DNA from: Streptomyces xanthophaeus
Lineage (GTDB): Bacteria > Actinomycetota > Actinomycetes > Streptomycetales > Streptomycetaceae
Direction of reading: 5' to 3'
Assembly (NCBI RefSeq): GCF_030440515.1
Contig: NZ_CP076543.1
Coordinates: forward strand, 4,685,501 to 4,749,500
DNA: 64,000 nt
Numbering within the stretch: the first letter of the stretch is position 1; the number at the start of each line of letters is the position of its first letter. Below are positions 24,950-34,757 of this stretch, piece by piece. Made by a program: the position numbers and the translations under genes. Under the pieces are notes generated by a model. That model worked only from the letters and a program-made list of their open reading frames with translations. It was not told the DNA's origin and did no database searches.

Positions 24950-25486
24950 ATGGCGACCGTGCACGAGACCCCGCTCCCCACCCGCGGTTCCACCCGCGGG
25001 CCCGCCACCCGGCGGCGCACCTGGCCGGGTTACACGGCCGCCGCCGCGGCCCTCGGGTACGCGGCCCCGCACTTCTGGTGGGGAGCCGGGGTCGCGTTCA
25101 TGTTCCCCGGCGACTTCGCCGGGGCCCCGCAGGACAACCTGGAGGCCGCGATCGGCTACTGGGTGATGGGCGCGGTGGCGGTGTTCGGCGCGGTGCTCTC
25201 CCTCGCGCTGGTCAGCCCCTGGGGCCGCCGCATCCCCGCCCTCCTGATCGCCGTACCGGCGGGGATCGCCGCGTGCGGCATGACGCTGTGGGGCTTCACC
25301 TATTTCGCGATGCAGTACCTGCTGGCCGCCGGCCGCGTCGTCTCCTCGCCCGCCTTCGCCGCCAAGGACGCGCACCCGCAGGCAGCCTGGGGCCTCTTCT
25401 GGTACGCGCTCTTCCTGCTCTGGGGGATCACCCTCGGCATCGCGGCCCGGCAGCGCCTGCGCGAGCGCCCGGCCCGGCGCGCGTGA
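24950..25486 (+). CDS. DUF3995-like integral membrane protein
   Basis: The 178-residue protein has four predicted membrane helices, with conserved-looking stretches GYAAPHFWWGAG and GLFWYALFLLWGITLG. This fits the DUF3995 family of small membrane proteins, whose function is unknown. CGGAGGAC lies before the ATG at 24950. A GNAT gene follows after 39 bp on the same strand and may be co-transcribed. Confidence 0.75.
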   Translation: MATVHETPLPTRGSTRGPATRRRTWPGYTAAAAALGYAAPHFWWGAGVAFMFPGDFAGAPQDNLEAAIGYWVMGAVAVFGAVLSLALVSPWGRRIPALLIAVPAGIAACGMTLWGFTYFAMQYLLAAGRVVSSPAFAAKDAHPQAAWGLFWYALFLLWGITLGIAARQRLRERPARRA

Positions 25487-25525
25487 AAGCCCGCGCTCGC
25501 AGCCGGCCAGAACTAGCATCGGGCC

Positions 25526-26020
25526 GTGCCCCGACTCCAGTTGCTGCGCTTCGACCACGCCCCGGCCCTGCTCGCGTTCGAGCAGGAGAACCGGGCCTAC
25601 TTCGCCGCATCGGTCCCGGACCGCGGCGATCGCTACTTCGCCGACTTCGACACGCGGCACGCCGCACTGATGGCCGAGCAGGCCGCCGGGCTGTGCTTCT
25701 TCCACGTCCTGGTGGACGACGGCGGGGAAGTGGTGGGCCGGGTCAACCTCGTGGACGTGGCCGACGGTTCGGCCGAGCTCGGGTACCGGATCGCCGAGCG
25801 GGCCACGGGCCGGGGCCTGGCCACGGCCGCGGTCCGGGAGGCCCGCGGGCTGGCGGTCACGGAGTACGGACTGGCCGCGCTGCGGGCGGTCACGACGCTC
25901 GACAACGCCGGCTCACGCGCCGTGCTGGCCCGTACGGGATTCGTGACCACGGGCGATGTCGACCTGGACGGCCGTCCGGGCCTGCGTTTCGTATGCGACC
26001 TGCGGGGCGGAACGGTCTGA
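25526..26020 (+). CDS. GNAT family N-acetyltransferase
   Basis: The 164-residue protein resembles RimJ/RimL-type acetyltransferases, which move acetyl from acetyl-CoA to an amine, often a protein N terminus. The acetyl-CoA pyrophosphate loop is degenerate (ERATGRGLATAAVREA), and NAGSRAVLARTGF is the typical motif B. It starts with GTG at 25526. The acceptor is unknown. Confidence 0.85.
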   Translation: MPRLQLLRFDHAPALLAFEQENRAYFAASVPDRGDRYFADFDTRHAALMAEQAAGLCFFHVLVDDGGEVVGRVNLVDVADGSAELGYRIAERATGRGLATAAVREARGLAVTEYGLAALRAVTTLDNAGSRAVLARTGFVTTGDVDLDGRPGLRFVCDLRGGTV

Positions 26021-26104
26021 GGCGCAGGCCGGGAGCCGTCCCCGGCCTTGCACCCGACCCTGCCGCCGGGGCATGCTTCGCCAGGGCAAAGCGGGAGGAT
26101 GATC

Positions 26105-26968
26105 ATGCCGGTGGACAAGCGGACCGTCGTGACGGCGGTGCTGTGCGCGGTGGCGGCCCTGGGGGCGTCCGCCGCGGTGGCCAAACTCGCGCCGCCGCCG
26201 GAGGGGGTCCCCCCGGTACGGGCGAAGGCCGCGCCGAGCGCGTCCCCGACGGGACCGTCGTCGCGATCGCAAGTGGCGAAGCCGCAGCTGTCCCCGCCTC
26301 CCGGTGCCACCCTGCCGCCGGCTGTCACCCCGCCGCCCGGTGGGCCCGCCGCCTTCACCGGAGCCCTGTTCACCAACGGCCTGGACAGTGATCACTTCTG
26401 CACCGCCACCGTGGTGAGCAGCCCCGGCCGAAGCATGATCATCACTGCCGGGCACTGCCTGCTCGAAGGGGACCAGAGCGGCGGAAGCGCCGTCTTCGCA
26501 CCCGCGTACGCCAACGGAGTCGCCCCGTACGGCACTTGGAAGATCGAGGAAGTCTTCGAGGACGACCGCTGGGCCGAGGGTACGGACGACGACTACGACC
26601 TCGCCTTCGCCCGCCTCGCCCCGGACGCCAAGGGCCGCACCATCGAGGACGTGACCGGCGCGGCCGTCCTCGACACCAGCGGCCGCGCGGGCGAGGAGGT
26701 CACCGTGACCGGTTACCCCGCCGACCGCAAGGTTCCCCGTACCTGCACGTCGGTCGCCGTCCGTATGAGCGCGACCCAGCAGCGCTTCGACTGCGCCGAC
26801 TTCCCGGGCGGCACCAGCGGCAGCGCGTGGATCGCCGGCGACGGGAAGATCATCGGCATCCTCACGGGAGGGGACACGGACGACGTGTCGACCAGCACGG
26901 TCCTCGGCGAGTACGCGGCCTCCCTCTACGCCAAGGCCACCGCGAAGACCGCCGTCACCAAGCCCTAG
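26105..26968 (+). CDS. Trypsin-like serine protease, exported
   Basis: The 287-residue protein has an N-terminal signal or membrane-anchor segment (TVVTAVLCAVAALGASAAVA), a Pro-rich linker, then a chymotrypsin-fold domain. The catalytic triad is His in ITAGHCLL, Asp in DDDYDLAFARL and Ser in GGTSGSAWI. Disulphide partners are likely at FCTA/GHC and TCTS/DCADF. It should act outside the cell. The ATG at 26105 is chosen because GGGAGG lies seven bases upstream; the in-frame ATG at 26099 is too close to it. Confidence 0.85.
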   Translation: MPVDKRTVVTAVLCAVAALGASAAVAKLAPPPEGVPPVRAKAAPSASPTGPSSRSQVAKPQLSPPPGATLPPAVTPPPGGPAAFTGALFTNGLDSDHFCTATVVSSPGRSMIITAGHCLLEGDQSGGSAVFAPAYANGVAPYGTWKIEEVFEDDRWAEGTDDDYDLAFARLAPDAKGRTIEDVTGAAVLDTSGRAGEEVTVTGYPADRKVPRTCTSVAVRMSATQQRFDCADFPGGTSGSAWIAGDGKIIGILTGGDTDDVSTSTVLGEYAASLYAKATAKTAVTKP

Positions 26969-27009
26969 CCCGCCGAGGCCTGGCCCGCCGAGCCCTGGCA
27001 CGCCAAGTC

Positions 27010-27453
27010 CTAGGCCAGCAGCCCCAGGTGGACAGGTTCCGCCGGGGCGTCCGCCAGGAGGTCCGGCAGGCGCGGGGGCCACAGGGGTTCGCCCAGGGTG
27101 GCCAGGCGCTGCGGGGTCAGCCACTGCCAGTGGATGTCCGGGGCCTCCAGGACCGGTTCGCGGTGCGGGCCCGTGGTGACGAAGATGTGCTCGTGCTGAC
27201 GGACCGGGACGCCCTGGTACGTGAAGTCGTGCTCCCAGGTGCAGAGCAGCCGTTCGGGTTCCAGGTCGGTCCAGCCGGTCTCCTCGCGCAGCTCGCGCCG
27301 CACGCAGTCCTCGGGGCTCTCGCCCGGATCGATGCCGCCGCCGGGCGGCAGCCAGTGGATGCCCACCTCCACGTTGTCCTCCCGGAAGAGGAACACGGAT
27401 CCGGTGGGAGACAGGATGACAACGCGCGCTGCGTGACGTGGAGTTCGCATCAT
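27010..27453 (-). CDS. NUDIX hydrolase
   Basis: The 147-residue protein contains a complete Nudix box at about residues 39-61 (G-x5-E-x7-REL-x-EET-GW), with the Mg-binding glutamates present. These enzymes split nucleoside diphosphates linked to another group. The substrate cannot be read from the sequence. It is convergent with the protease; the short gap between them contains three imperfect repeats of GCCCGCCGAGSCCTGGC. Confidence 0.88.
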   Translation of the reverse strand: MMRTPRHAARVVILSPTGSVFLFREDNVEVGIHWLPPGGGIDPGESPEDCVRRELREETGWTDLEPERLLCTWEHDFTYQGVPVRQHEHIFVTTGPHREPVLEAPDIHWQWLTPQRLATLGEPLWPPRLPDLLADAPAEPVHLGLLA

Positions 27454-27565
27454 CGATTCAATGTACGCCGGTGATCGGTTCCGGGGGATGGGCGTGCACC
27501 TGGCCTTTTACCGCCTTTTGCGTGCCCGTCCCCCGTGCCCGTCCCCCGCGCCCGGCCCCGATCCG

Positions 27566-28792
27566 CTACGCCGCCGCCAGCGCCAGTGTCGGCGACAGCC
27601 GGGCCGCGCGCACCGCCGGGTAGAGCCCGGCCAGGGTGCCGATCACCAAGGTGGCGGCGAAGCCGCCGGTCACCGCCCAGAGCGGGACCACCCAGGGCAG
27701 GTCACCGGCCCGGGCGTAGACCGCCGTGGCCGCTCCGCCCAGGGCGATGCCCGCCAGGCCGCCGAGCCCGGACAGCAGCAGCGACTCGGTCACGAACTGG
27801 ATCCGTATCTGGCCCTTCGTGCCGCCCAGGGACCGCCGCAGGCCGATCTCGTGCCGCCGCTCCAGCACCGAGATGATCATCGTGTTGGCGACGCCGACCC
27901 CGCCCACCAGCAGCGCGATCCCGCCCAGCCCCAGCAGCAGCGTGCTGAACGCGCCCTCCGTGGCCGCCTTCGCCTGGAGCGCCGCCGAGGGGTCGGAGAC
28001 CTGCACCGCGCTCGGGGTCTGCGGGTTGGCCGTCCTCGGGATGAGCGCGCGGACCGCCGCCACCCGGTCGTCCGCCGACCGCTCGTACACCGCCGTCGGG
28101 TGACCGCCGAAGCCCAGCAGCTGCTCGGCCGCGTCCCACCCGATCAGCGCGGAGCGCTCGATCTCCGGGGCCAGCGGGACGGGCTCCAGGATGCCGGTCA
28201 CCGTGAAGTACCGGCCGCCGATGAAGACCTGCTGACCCGGTCCGGTGATGCCGAGCCGGCGCGCGGAGACGTCCCCGAGCACCACCGCCGGGTAGCGGCC
28301 CGTGGCCGCGTTGAGCCAGGTGCCGCTCGCCATCCGCGCGCGCAGCGTGCCCAGCAGGTCGTCCTTGGCCGCCTTGAGCACGATCCCGCCCGTCTCCCCC
28401 TTCGGGATGTTCTCCGAGCGGCGTACGGACTCCGGCACGTCACCGGTGGTGCCGACCGACTCGACCCCCGCGATCCGGGAGATCATGCCGGGAGCGTCCT
28501 TGGGCAGTTTGGTGTCCTGACCGGTGAACATCCCCTCGCCCGGCTTCGCGACCAGCATGTTGGTGCCGAGCTTGTCGAGCTCCCGCAGCAGCTTCGCCTG
28601 GCTGGAGGAGGAGATCCCGACCACCGCGATCATCGTCGCGATGCCGATGGCGATGCCGAGCGCGGACAGGAACACCCGCATCGGGCGGGCGCGCAGGCCC
28701 GCCGACCCGACGTGCAGCACGTCCCGCGGGGAGAGCCGCGGCGGCTTCAACCGCCGGGCGCGCGTCCCCGTACGGGGCCTCGCGCGGCTCAT
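27566..28792 (-). CDS. MacB-like ABC transporter permease (FtsX family)
   Basis: The 408-residue protein has the MacB/FtsX plan: one N-terminal helix (FLSALGIAIGIATMIAVVGI), a large external MacB_PCD domain (about residues 65-270), and three C-terminal helices with LRRSLGGTKGQIRIQFVTES between them. It should couple ATP hydrolysis by the upstream ATPase to extrusion or signalling at the outer face. Its ATG overlaps the ATPase stop (ATGA). Final gene of a four-gene operon: lipoprotein, adaptor, ATPase, permease. Confidence 0.9.
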   Translation of the reverse strand: MSRARPRTGTRARRLKPPRLSPRDVLHVGSAGLRARPMRVFLSALGIAIGIATMIAVVGISSSSQAKLLRELDKLGTNMLVAKPGEGMFTGQDTKLPKDAPGMISRIAGVESVGTTGDVPESVRRSENIPKGETGGIVLKAAKDDLLGTLRARMASGTWLNAATGRYPAVVLGDVSARRLGITGPGQQVFIGGRYFTVTGILEPVPLAPEIERSALIGWDAAEQLLGFGGHPTAVYERSADDRVAAVRALIPRTANPQTPSAVQVSDPSAALQAKAATEGAFSTLLLGLGGIALLVGGVGVANTMIISVLERRHEIGLRRSLGGTKGQIRIQFVTESLLLSGLGGLAGIALGGAATAVYARAGDLPWVVPLWAVTGGFAATLVIGTLAGLYPAVRAARLSPTLALAAA

Positions 28793-29502
28793 GACGGCAC
28801 CCCCGCCCGGTTCCGTACGTCCGCGACGATCTCCCCGTCGCGGATCCGCACCTGCCGAGGCAGGCTCGCCGCGATCTCCTGGTCGTGGGTGATCACGGCG
28901 ATGGTGGCGCCGTCCCGGTTCAGCTCGCGCAGCAGCTCCATCACCGACTCCCCGGACGCCGTGTCCAGCGCGCCCGTCGGCTCGTCCGCGAGCAGCAGGT
29001 CCGGCGCGCCCGCCACCGCCCGGGCGATCGCCACCCGCTGCTTCTGCCCGCCGGACAGCTCGTGCGGCCGGTGGTCCATCCGGTCGCCGAGGCCCACCCG
29101 GTCCAGGGCCTGTGCCGCCCGGCGCAGCCGTTCGGCGCGCCGGAGGCCGCTGTAGAGCAGCCCTTCGGCGACGTTCGCCCGGGCGCTGATGCCCGGCACC
29201 AGGTGGAAGGACTGGAAGACGAAGCCGATGTGACGCGAGCGCAGGGCCGACAGCGAACGGTCCGGGAGGGCTGCGATGTCGTACCCGGCGATCCGTACGA
29301 CGCCCGCGGTCGGGCGGTCCAGGGTGCCGACGATGTGCAGCAGGGTGGACTTGCCGGAGCCCGACGGGCCGACGATGGCGAGGAGTTCGCCGGCGGCCAC
29401 GGTCAGGTCGACCCCGCGCAGGGCCGCGACCCCGCCCGGGTACTCCTTGGTGACCCCGGTCAGTTCCACCACCGGGCCCGGATGCGTCGTCGTGGCCGTC
29501 AC
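28789..29502 (-). CDS. ABC transporter ATP-binding protein (MacB/LolD type)
   Basis: The 237-residue ATPase has Walker A GPSGSGKST, the Q-loop FVFQSFHLVPG, signature LSGGQKQR, Walker B LLLADEPTGALD and switch His in VITHD. It energises the FtsX-like permease encoded next. It starts with GTG, overlapping the adaptor stop by four bases (GTGA), and its own stop overlaps the permease start, so translation of all three is coupled. Confidence 0.93.
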   Translation of the reverse strand: MTATTTHPGPVVELTGVTKEYPGGVAALRGVDLTVAAGELLAIVGPSGSGKSTLLHIVGTLDRPTAGVVRIAGYDIAALPDRSLSALRSRHIGFVFQSFHLVPGISARANVAEGLLYSGLRRAERLRRAAQALDRVGLGDRMDHRPHELSGGQKQRVAIARAVAGAPDLLLADEPTGALDTASGESVMELLRELNRDGATIAVITHDQEIAASLPRQVRIRDGEIVADVRNRAGVPS

Positions 29503-30605
29503 AGTTTCGGGATCCCCACCTGCATGCCCTCTTCGAGGGCGCCGCCGGTCACCTCGACCCGGCCGTTGCCGAACATCCCCAGCTCGACCGGGACCTCGCG
29601 AGCCCGGCCGTCCTCCACGACCTGGACGCCGAAGCCGCCGCCCGCGAGCGCGAGCAGCGCGTTGACCGGCACGGAGAGCACGCCCTTGCGGGTCTCACCG
29701 GTCAGGCCGACGCTCACCGGGGACTGGTCGGGAGCGCCCACCTCGGCGGGCTTGTCGAAGGTGACGACGACCTCGGCCTGCGCCTTCTTGTCGCCGCCCC
29801 CGCCCCCGCCGCCCGCGCCACCGCCGTTCTTGTCGTCGGGCCGGTCGGCCCCGCCCACCGAGTCGATCCTCCCGGTGGCGCTGCCGCCTCCCGGCAGCCG
29901 TACGGTCACCGGGTCGCCGGCCTTCGCCGCGCCCGCCTTCGCCGCGTCCAGCTGGAAGCGGACGATCCGCTCGGTGCCCGTCACCGTCAGCACCGGCTTG
30001 CCCGGCGCCAGCTCGTCACCGACCGCCGCGTCGCCCGCGCGCACCCGCTGCGGCCCCGAGGCGAAGGCGATGTCCTCCTTGCCGACCTCGCCCGTCTCCG
30101 CCGCCTTGTGCGCCTTCTGCCACCGCTTGACCGCCGTGGCCGTACCCGCCGTGAAGGTGCCGTCCTCCGGGTCGAGTCCGGTCCCGTACCCGAGGGCCTG
30201 CAGATTCCGCTTGAGCTGCTTGACGTCCTCGCCCTTGTCGCCGGCCTTCAGCGGCCGGTACATCGGCGTGGACCCGTACATGAGCCGCACCACCCGGCCG
30301 TTGACCTCGTACAGCTTCCCGTCCCGCTCCACCGCCGCGCCCTCGCCCGCGATCCACGTCAGCACGCCGGGCCCGCCCGCGTTGAGCTTGCGCTCCCGCG
30401 CGTAGCCGAGGGTGCCCTCCACCTGGAGGCCCGAGCCGAGGTCGCCGCGCTTGACCGGCGCCGTGGCCGGCGGCAGTCCGCCGGCCGCGCGCCGCTCCTG
30501 CTCACCCGCGTCGCGCTGCGGCTGCGCCATGACGGCCCAGCCGCCGCCCGAGAGGGTCAGTACGGCCGCCAGCGAGCCCAGCAGCCACTTGGCCCGCTTC
30601 CTCAT
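29499..30605 (-). CDS. Peptidoglycan-binding efflux adaptor (membrane-fusion type)
   Basis: The 368-residue protein has an N-terminal signal anchor (KWLLGSLAAVLTLSGGGWAVMA) and a peptidoglycan-binding domain at about residues 120-170 (GEDVKQLKRNLQALGYG, AVKRWQKAHK). MacA-like lipoyl/beta-barrel segments sit on both sides, and a Gly-rich low-complexity run of about 13 residues lies near 275. It probably links the ABC permease to the cell wall. The ATG at 30605 overlaps the stop of the lipoprotein gene (ATGA), which decides this start over the upstream ATG at 30620. Confidence 0.85.
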   Translation of the reverse strand: MRKRAKWLLGSLAAVLTLSGGGWAVMAQPQRDAGEQERRAAGGLPPATAPVKRGDLGSGLQVEGTLGYARERKLNAGGPGVLTWIAGEGAAVERDGKLYEVNGRVVRLMYGSTPMYRPLKAGDKGEDVKQLKRNLQALGYGTGLDPEDGTFTAGTATAVKRWQKAHKAAETGEVGKEDIAFASGPQRVRAGDAAVGDELAPGKPVLTVTGTERIVRFQLDAAKAGAAKAGDPVTVRLPGGGSATGRIDSVGGADRPDDKNGGGAGGGGGGGDKKAQAEVVVTFDKPAEVGAPDQSPVSVGLTGETRKGVLSVPVNALLALAGGGFGVQVVEDGRAREVPVELGMFGNGRVEVTGGALEEGMQVGIPKL

Positions 30606-31093
30606 CGGCCCGTGTCGCACTTCTTCTGGGCCTCCTCGAAGGCCTTCTCCTGGCCCTTGGGGATCTCGGTGGCGCTCTTCATGCCGCCCTCGTGGTACTC
30701 AGGGTCCTTGAGGGCGACCCCGTTCTCGCGCATGCACCGGATCCACTCCAGCTCCTTGTCCTTCTCCTCCTGCGTGGGCTCCTTGCCGGCGCCGGATCCG
30801 GTGCTCATGCCGCAGGCCTTCATGGCCTCCTGCATCTTCTGCGGATCGGCGTCCCCGCCCAGCGTCATCCCGCGCGGGTCCTGGCCGGGCTCGGGGTCGG
30901 GCACGTCCACGCCGTGCTCGCGCAGGCACTGGCGCATCTTCACCGCGTTGTCGGCCACCGTGCCGGCGCCGCCACCGCCGGCGCCCCCGGAGGAGTCCTT
31001 CTTCCCCGCCGACGAGTCGTTCGCGCAGGCGGTGGCGAACAGGGTCAGCCCGGTGACGACCGCGGCCGTGGTCATGATCAGGGATCGCTTCAT
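30602..31093 (-). CDS. Lipoprotein of unknown function, first gene of the MacB-like operon
   Basis: The 163-residue product has a lipoprotein signal peptide with lipobox LFATAC, so it should be anchored outside by a lipidated cysteine. The mature part is hydrophilic, with a Gly/Ser linker and two repeats of the kind MRQCLREHGVDVPDP and IRCMRENGVALKDP, each with one cysteine. Two further cysteines (KACGM, KKCD) probably complete disulphides. It may sense the envelope or bind the transport substrate. It is divergent from the two-component system. Confidence 0.8.
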   Translation of the reverse strand: MKRSLIMTTAAVVTGLTLFATACANDSSAGKKDSSGGAGGGGAGTVADNAVKMRQCLREHGVDVPDPEPGQDPRGMTLGGDADPQKMQEAMKACGMSTGSGAGKEPTQEEKDKELEWIRCMRENGVALKDPEYHEGGMKSATEIPKGQEKAFEEAQKKCDTGR

Positions 31094-31157
31094 GGGCCCG
31101 AGCCTGCGGTGAAAGGGCCTTTCGCTTCCCTCTCGCACCCTGCTTACAACGGCGAAA

Positions 31158-31172
31158 TACCGATCTCCGGTA
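31158..31172. promoter_or_regulatory. Short dyad between the efflux operon and the two-component genes
   Basis: TACCG-ATCTC-CGGTA is a perfect five-base dyad 11 bp before the response-regulator start, in a 90-bp divergent promoter region. It is a candidate site for the response regulator itself. Confidence 0.35.
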
Positions 31173-31183
31173 AAGAGGAAGCC

Positions 31184-31842
<659 letters not shown>

Positions 31843-31846
<4 letters not shown>

Positions 31847-33090
31847 GCGGGCGCCCGTCGACGCGGCTGCTGCGCACCGAGCGCGGCCGCCTCACCGCCC
31901 TGTACGGCTCCCTGCTGCTCCTGGCGGGCGGCGGCCTGGTGGCACTGGTCTACGTCCTCGTCGGCCAGGGCCTGTACGCGAGCGTCAGCGGGGCCGTCCG
32001 TACGGTCTCCCCGGCCTACGTCCTGCAGTCGCCGGACCCGCCCGTGCCCGGCAGGACGCTCGCCCCCGGCTGCCCCTGCCGGCCGGCGCAGAAGCTGCCC
32101 CCGGGCCAGACCCCCACCCCCGAGCAGCTCAAGGGCTACGCCTACACCCAGAACCTCTCCGACGCCGTCACCGACGCCACCCGGCACCGGCTGCTCGTGT
32201 ACTCCCTCCTCGCGCTGGCCGTCTTCGCCGTGCTGTCGATCTGGCTCGCCTGGTGGATGGCCGGCCGGGTGCTGCGCCCCGTCGGCGTGATCACCGAGAC
32301 CGCGCGCCGCCTGTCCGGGGAGAACCTGGACGAGCGGATCTCCCTCGACGCGCCGCCCGGCGAGCTCAAGCAGCTGGCCGACACCTTCGACGCGATGCTG
32401 GGGCGGATGGAGCAGCTGGTCTCCGCACAACGGCGGTTCGCGGCGAACGCGGCGCACGAACTGCGCACCCCGCTGGCCGTGCAGCGGGCGGCGGCCGAGA
32501 TCGGCCTGGCGGGGGACCCGTCGCCGGAGAAGGTGGCCCGGATCCGCGCCAAGCTGATCGGTGTCGCCGACTCCAGCGAGCACCTCATCGAGTCCCTGCT
32601 GCTGCTCGCCGTCTCCGAACAGGGGCTGGAGTCCACCGGTCCGGTGGACCTGGCGGCGCTCGCGGCGGCCGAGCTGGCGGCCTGTCCACAGCAGGGGCTG
32701 ACCGTCGTACGGACCCTCGCGCCGCTGACCGTGCCGGGCGACCGGACCCTGCTGGGGCACCTGCTGCGGAACCTGCTGACCAACGCGGTACGCCACAACC
32801 GCGCGGAAGGCCGGATCACCGTGTCCACCTCGGCCGAGGGGGAACTGACGGTGTCGAACACCGGACCGGTGATCGATCCGGCGGACGTGCCGGGGCTGCT
32901 GGAACCCTTCCGCAGGCGCGCCGAACGACTGCACACCGCAGGCGAGGGTGCCGGGTTGGGGCTGTCGATCGTGGCTTCGATCGCGCGGGCGCACGGCGCG
33001 GAGCTGATGGCGGAGGCCAATCCCGCCCCGGAGGGGGGCCTCACGGTCCGCGTCCGCTTCCCGCCGACCCGCGAGGCGCGCACGTCGTAG
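31843..33090 (+). CDS. Sensor histidine kinase
   Basis: The 415-residue kinase has two membrane helices (about residues 20-43 and 120-140) around an external domain of some 75 residues that contains a CPCRP motif. HAMP, a dimerisation domain with H-box AAHELRTPLAVQ (phospho-accepting His at about 205), and an ATPase domain with NLLTNAVRHN and GAGLGLSIVASIA follow. It starts with GTG at 31843 inside the response-regulator stop. The two cysteines of the sensor loop may form a disulphide. Confidence 0.92.
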
Positions 33091-33131
33091 CCACCCGGGC
33101 TCCGGGGGCCTGCTGATGTACGGTCGGAGGA

Positions 33132-33998
33132 ATGAGCCAGCACGACCGCGCCCGCTCCCGTCCGCCCCGCAAGCCCGGCCAGCCCCGCAAGCCCCGTGCG
33201 ATCCGCAGGACCCGCCGGGTGGCCCTTGCCACCGTGCTCGGCCTGGCGACCTTCACGGCCGGCTGGGTGTACGTGGCGCAGGACCCGGACAAGGCCGCCG
33301 ACCCGCGGCCGCAGGCCCACGCGGACGCCCGCCCGCAGGCCGAGGACCGCGCCGCGCGTGATGCGCAGCGGGCCGCCGCCGCCCGGCAGGATGCCCGGCG
33401 GGCCGCCGCCGCGCAGGGTCTGACCGGCGTCAGCGAGCAGACCCGGGCCCGGATCCCGGCCGAGTCCCGTCAGCTCATCCTGGTCACCGGCAAGGCGGTG
33501 GACTCCTCGGAGTCCACCGCCGCCTTCTACACGCGCCCCGCGGCCGGCGCCGACTGGGTCCGGACCGAGAGCTGGCCGGCCCGCAACGGGGCCAAGGGCT
33601 GGTCCACCGAACGCGAGTACGGAGATCTGACCTCGCCGATGGGCGTCTTCGCACTCACCGACGCGGGCGGCCTGCTGCCGGAGCCGCCCGGGACCCGGCT
33701 CCCGTACGACATGAACAACGGCTTCGTCCCTTCGGGTCTCGGGGTGAACGGGGAGTCCCTGGCGGGCTCCTTCGACTACGTCGTCGCCATCGACTTCAAC
33801 CGCAGGCCGGGCCGGTCCCCGCTGGACCCGGTCATGCCGGACGGCGAGGACAAGGGCGGCAACATCTGGCTGCACGTGGACCACGACGGGCCCTCGCAGG
33901 GCTGCGTGGGCATCCCGAAAGCTGCCATGCAGAAGGTCCTGGAGACCCTCGACCCGGCGGCGAAGCCGGTCATCGTGATGGGGCCGGAAGGCTTCTGA
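33132..33998 (+). CDS. L,D-transpeptidase-like (YkuD family) exported protein
   Basis: The 288-residue protein has a basic, Pro-rich cytoplasmic tail and one membrane segment (about residues 30-48). An Ala/Arg/Asp-rich region follows at 55-95, then a C-terminal catalytic domain ending in HVDHDGPSQGCVGIP. This is the His...SxGC signature of L,D-transpeptidases, which cross-link or edit peptidoglycan with a catalytic Cys. GGAGGA lies shortly before the ATG. The last 29 bases overlap the convergent terpene-cyclase-like gene. Confidence 0.82.
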   Translation: MSQHDRARSRPPRKPGQPRKPRAIRRTRRVALATVLGLATFTAGWVYVAQDPDKAADPRPQAHADARPQAEDRAARDAQRAAAARQDARRAAAAQGLTGVSEQTRARIPAESRQLILVTGKAVDSSESTAAFYTRPAAGADWVRTESWPARNGAKGWSTEREYGDLTSPMGVFALTDAGGLLPEPPGTRLPYDMNNGFVPSGLGVNGESLAGSFDYVVAIDFNRRPGRSPLDPVMPDGEDKGGNIWLHVDHDGPSQGCVGIPKAAMQKVLETLDPAAKPVIVMGPEGF

Positions 33999-34608
33999 GC
34001 CGGGCGGGGCGGGGCCGCAGCAGCAGTCCGATGTAGACGAGGTCGAAGACGCTGCACAGGATCCCGAGACCGAGGATGAACGGCGCGTCCTCCAGCACCC
34101 CGAACAGCAGGGTCGGGGCGAGCGTCCCGAGCCATTTGGCGACGGCGATGGTCAGGGACTGACCGAGCGGCCCCTGCCGGGAGGCGTACAGGGCGATGAA
34201 CAGGCCGGACATCAGCAGGTTCTGCAGGAACGCCGAGTACCGGCTCGCGTCGTGCGCCCCGAAGTGCGCCAGGAACATCGACTGCACGGCGAATCCCGTC
34301 CCGAACACCAGGACCGACCAGGCGGCGAAGAGCGGCCGGGTCACGAACTCCGGCAGCTCGGCCCGCCCGAAGCGCAGATACGTGTAGACGATCACCAGGT
34401 CGGCCACCGCCCACACCACGTTGACCACGCCCTGCGCGGAGACCCCGACCGAGACGTCGCGGGCCGCGTAGATGATTTCCCAGGCGAAGTTGAGCGCGAG
34501 CGCGGCGACGGGCATCGCGTACGTCCGGTCCCGCAGCCCGACGCGGATCGCCTCCACGTACACGACCGTCCAGGCGATACCGCTGACCAGCGTGAGTATG
34601 AGATCCAC
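33970..34608 (-). CDS. Transmembrane terpene cyclase-like protein (Pyr4 family)
   Basis: The 212-residue protein is almost wholly hydrophobic, with about seven predicted helices. It carries ALNFAWEIIYAARD (N-x-x-WE), WAVADLVIVYTYLRFG and VFDLVYIGLLL. The acidic residues inside membrane helices fit the Pyr4-type membrane terpene cyclases, which protonate epoxy-prenyl substrates in fungal meroterpenoid routes and have bacterial relatives. No prenyltransferase or epoxidase lies beside it, so the substrate and the activity are open. The ATG at 34608 gives a full-length family member. Confidence 0.6.
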   Translation of the reverse strand: MDLILTLVSGIAWTVVYVEAIRVGLRDRTYAMPVAALALNFAWEIIYAARDVSVGVSAQGVVNVVWAVADLVIVYTYLRFGRAELPEFVTRPLFAAWSVLVFGTGFAVQSMFLAHFGAHDASRYSAFLQNLLMSGLFIALYASRQGPLGQSLTIAVAKWLGTLAPTLLFGVLEDAPFILGLGILCSVFDLVYIGLLLRPRPARLRSLPAPSR

Positions 34609-34680
34609 CCGCGCACCCTAGCGAGGGGAGCGGCGCAGGGGAACGCCGCCGGTTCGGCCCGGCGTGTGTCACACCCCTTG

Positions 34681-34697
34681 TCTGACGGTCCGTCAGC
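34681..34697. promoter_or_regulatory. Regulon operator E (one mismatch)
   Basis: TCTGAC-GGTCC-GTCAGC lies 61 bp before the LLM oxidoreductase start at 34758. It overlaps a possible promoter that begins TTGTCT at 34679. Confidence 0.7.
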
Positions 34698-34757
34698 TAC
34701 GACGATGGCCCCGCACCGATATGACGAATCGGCAGACGAAGGCGAGGCGGGCCCGCC

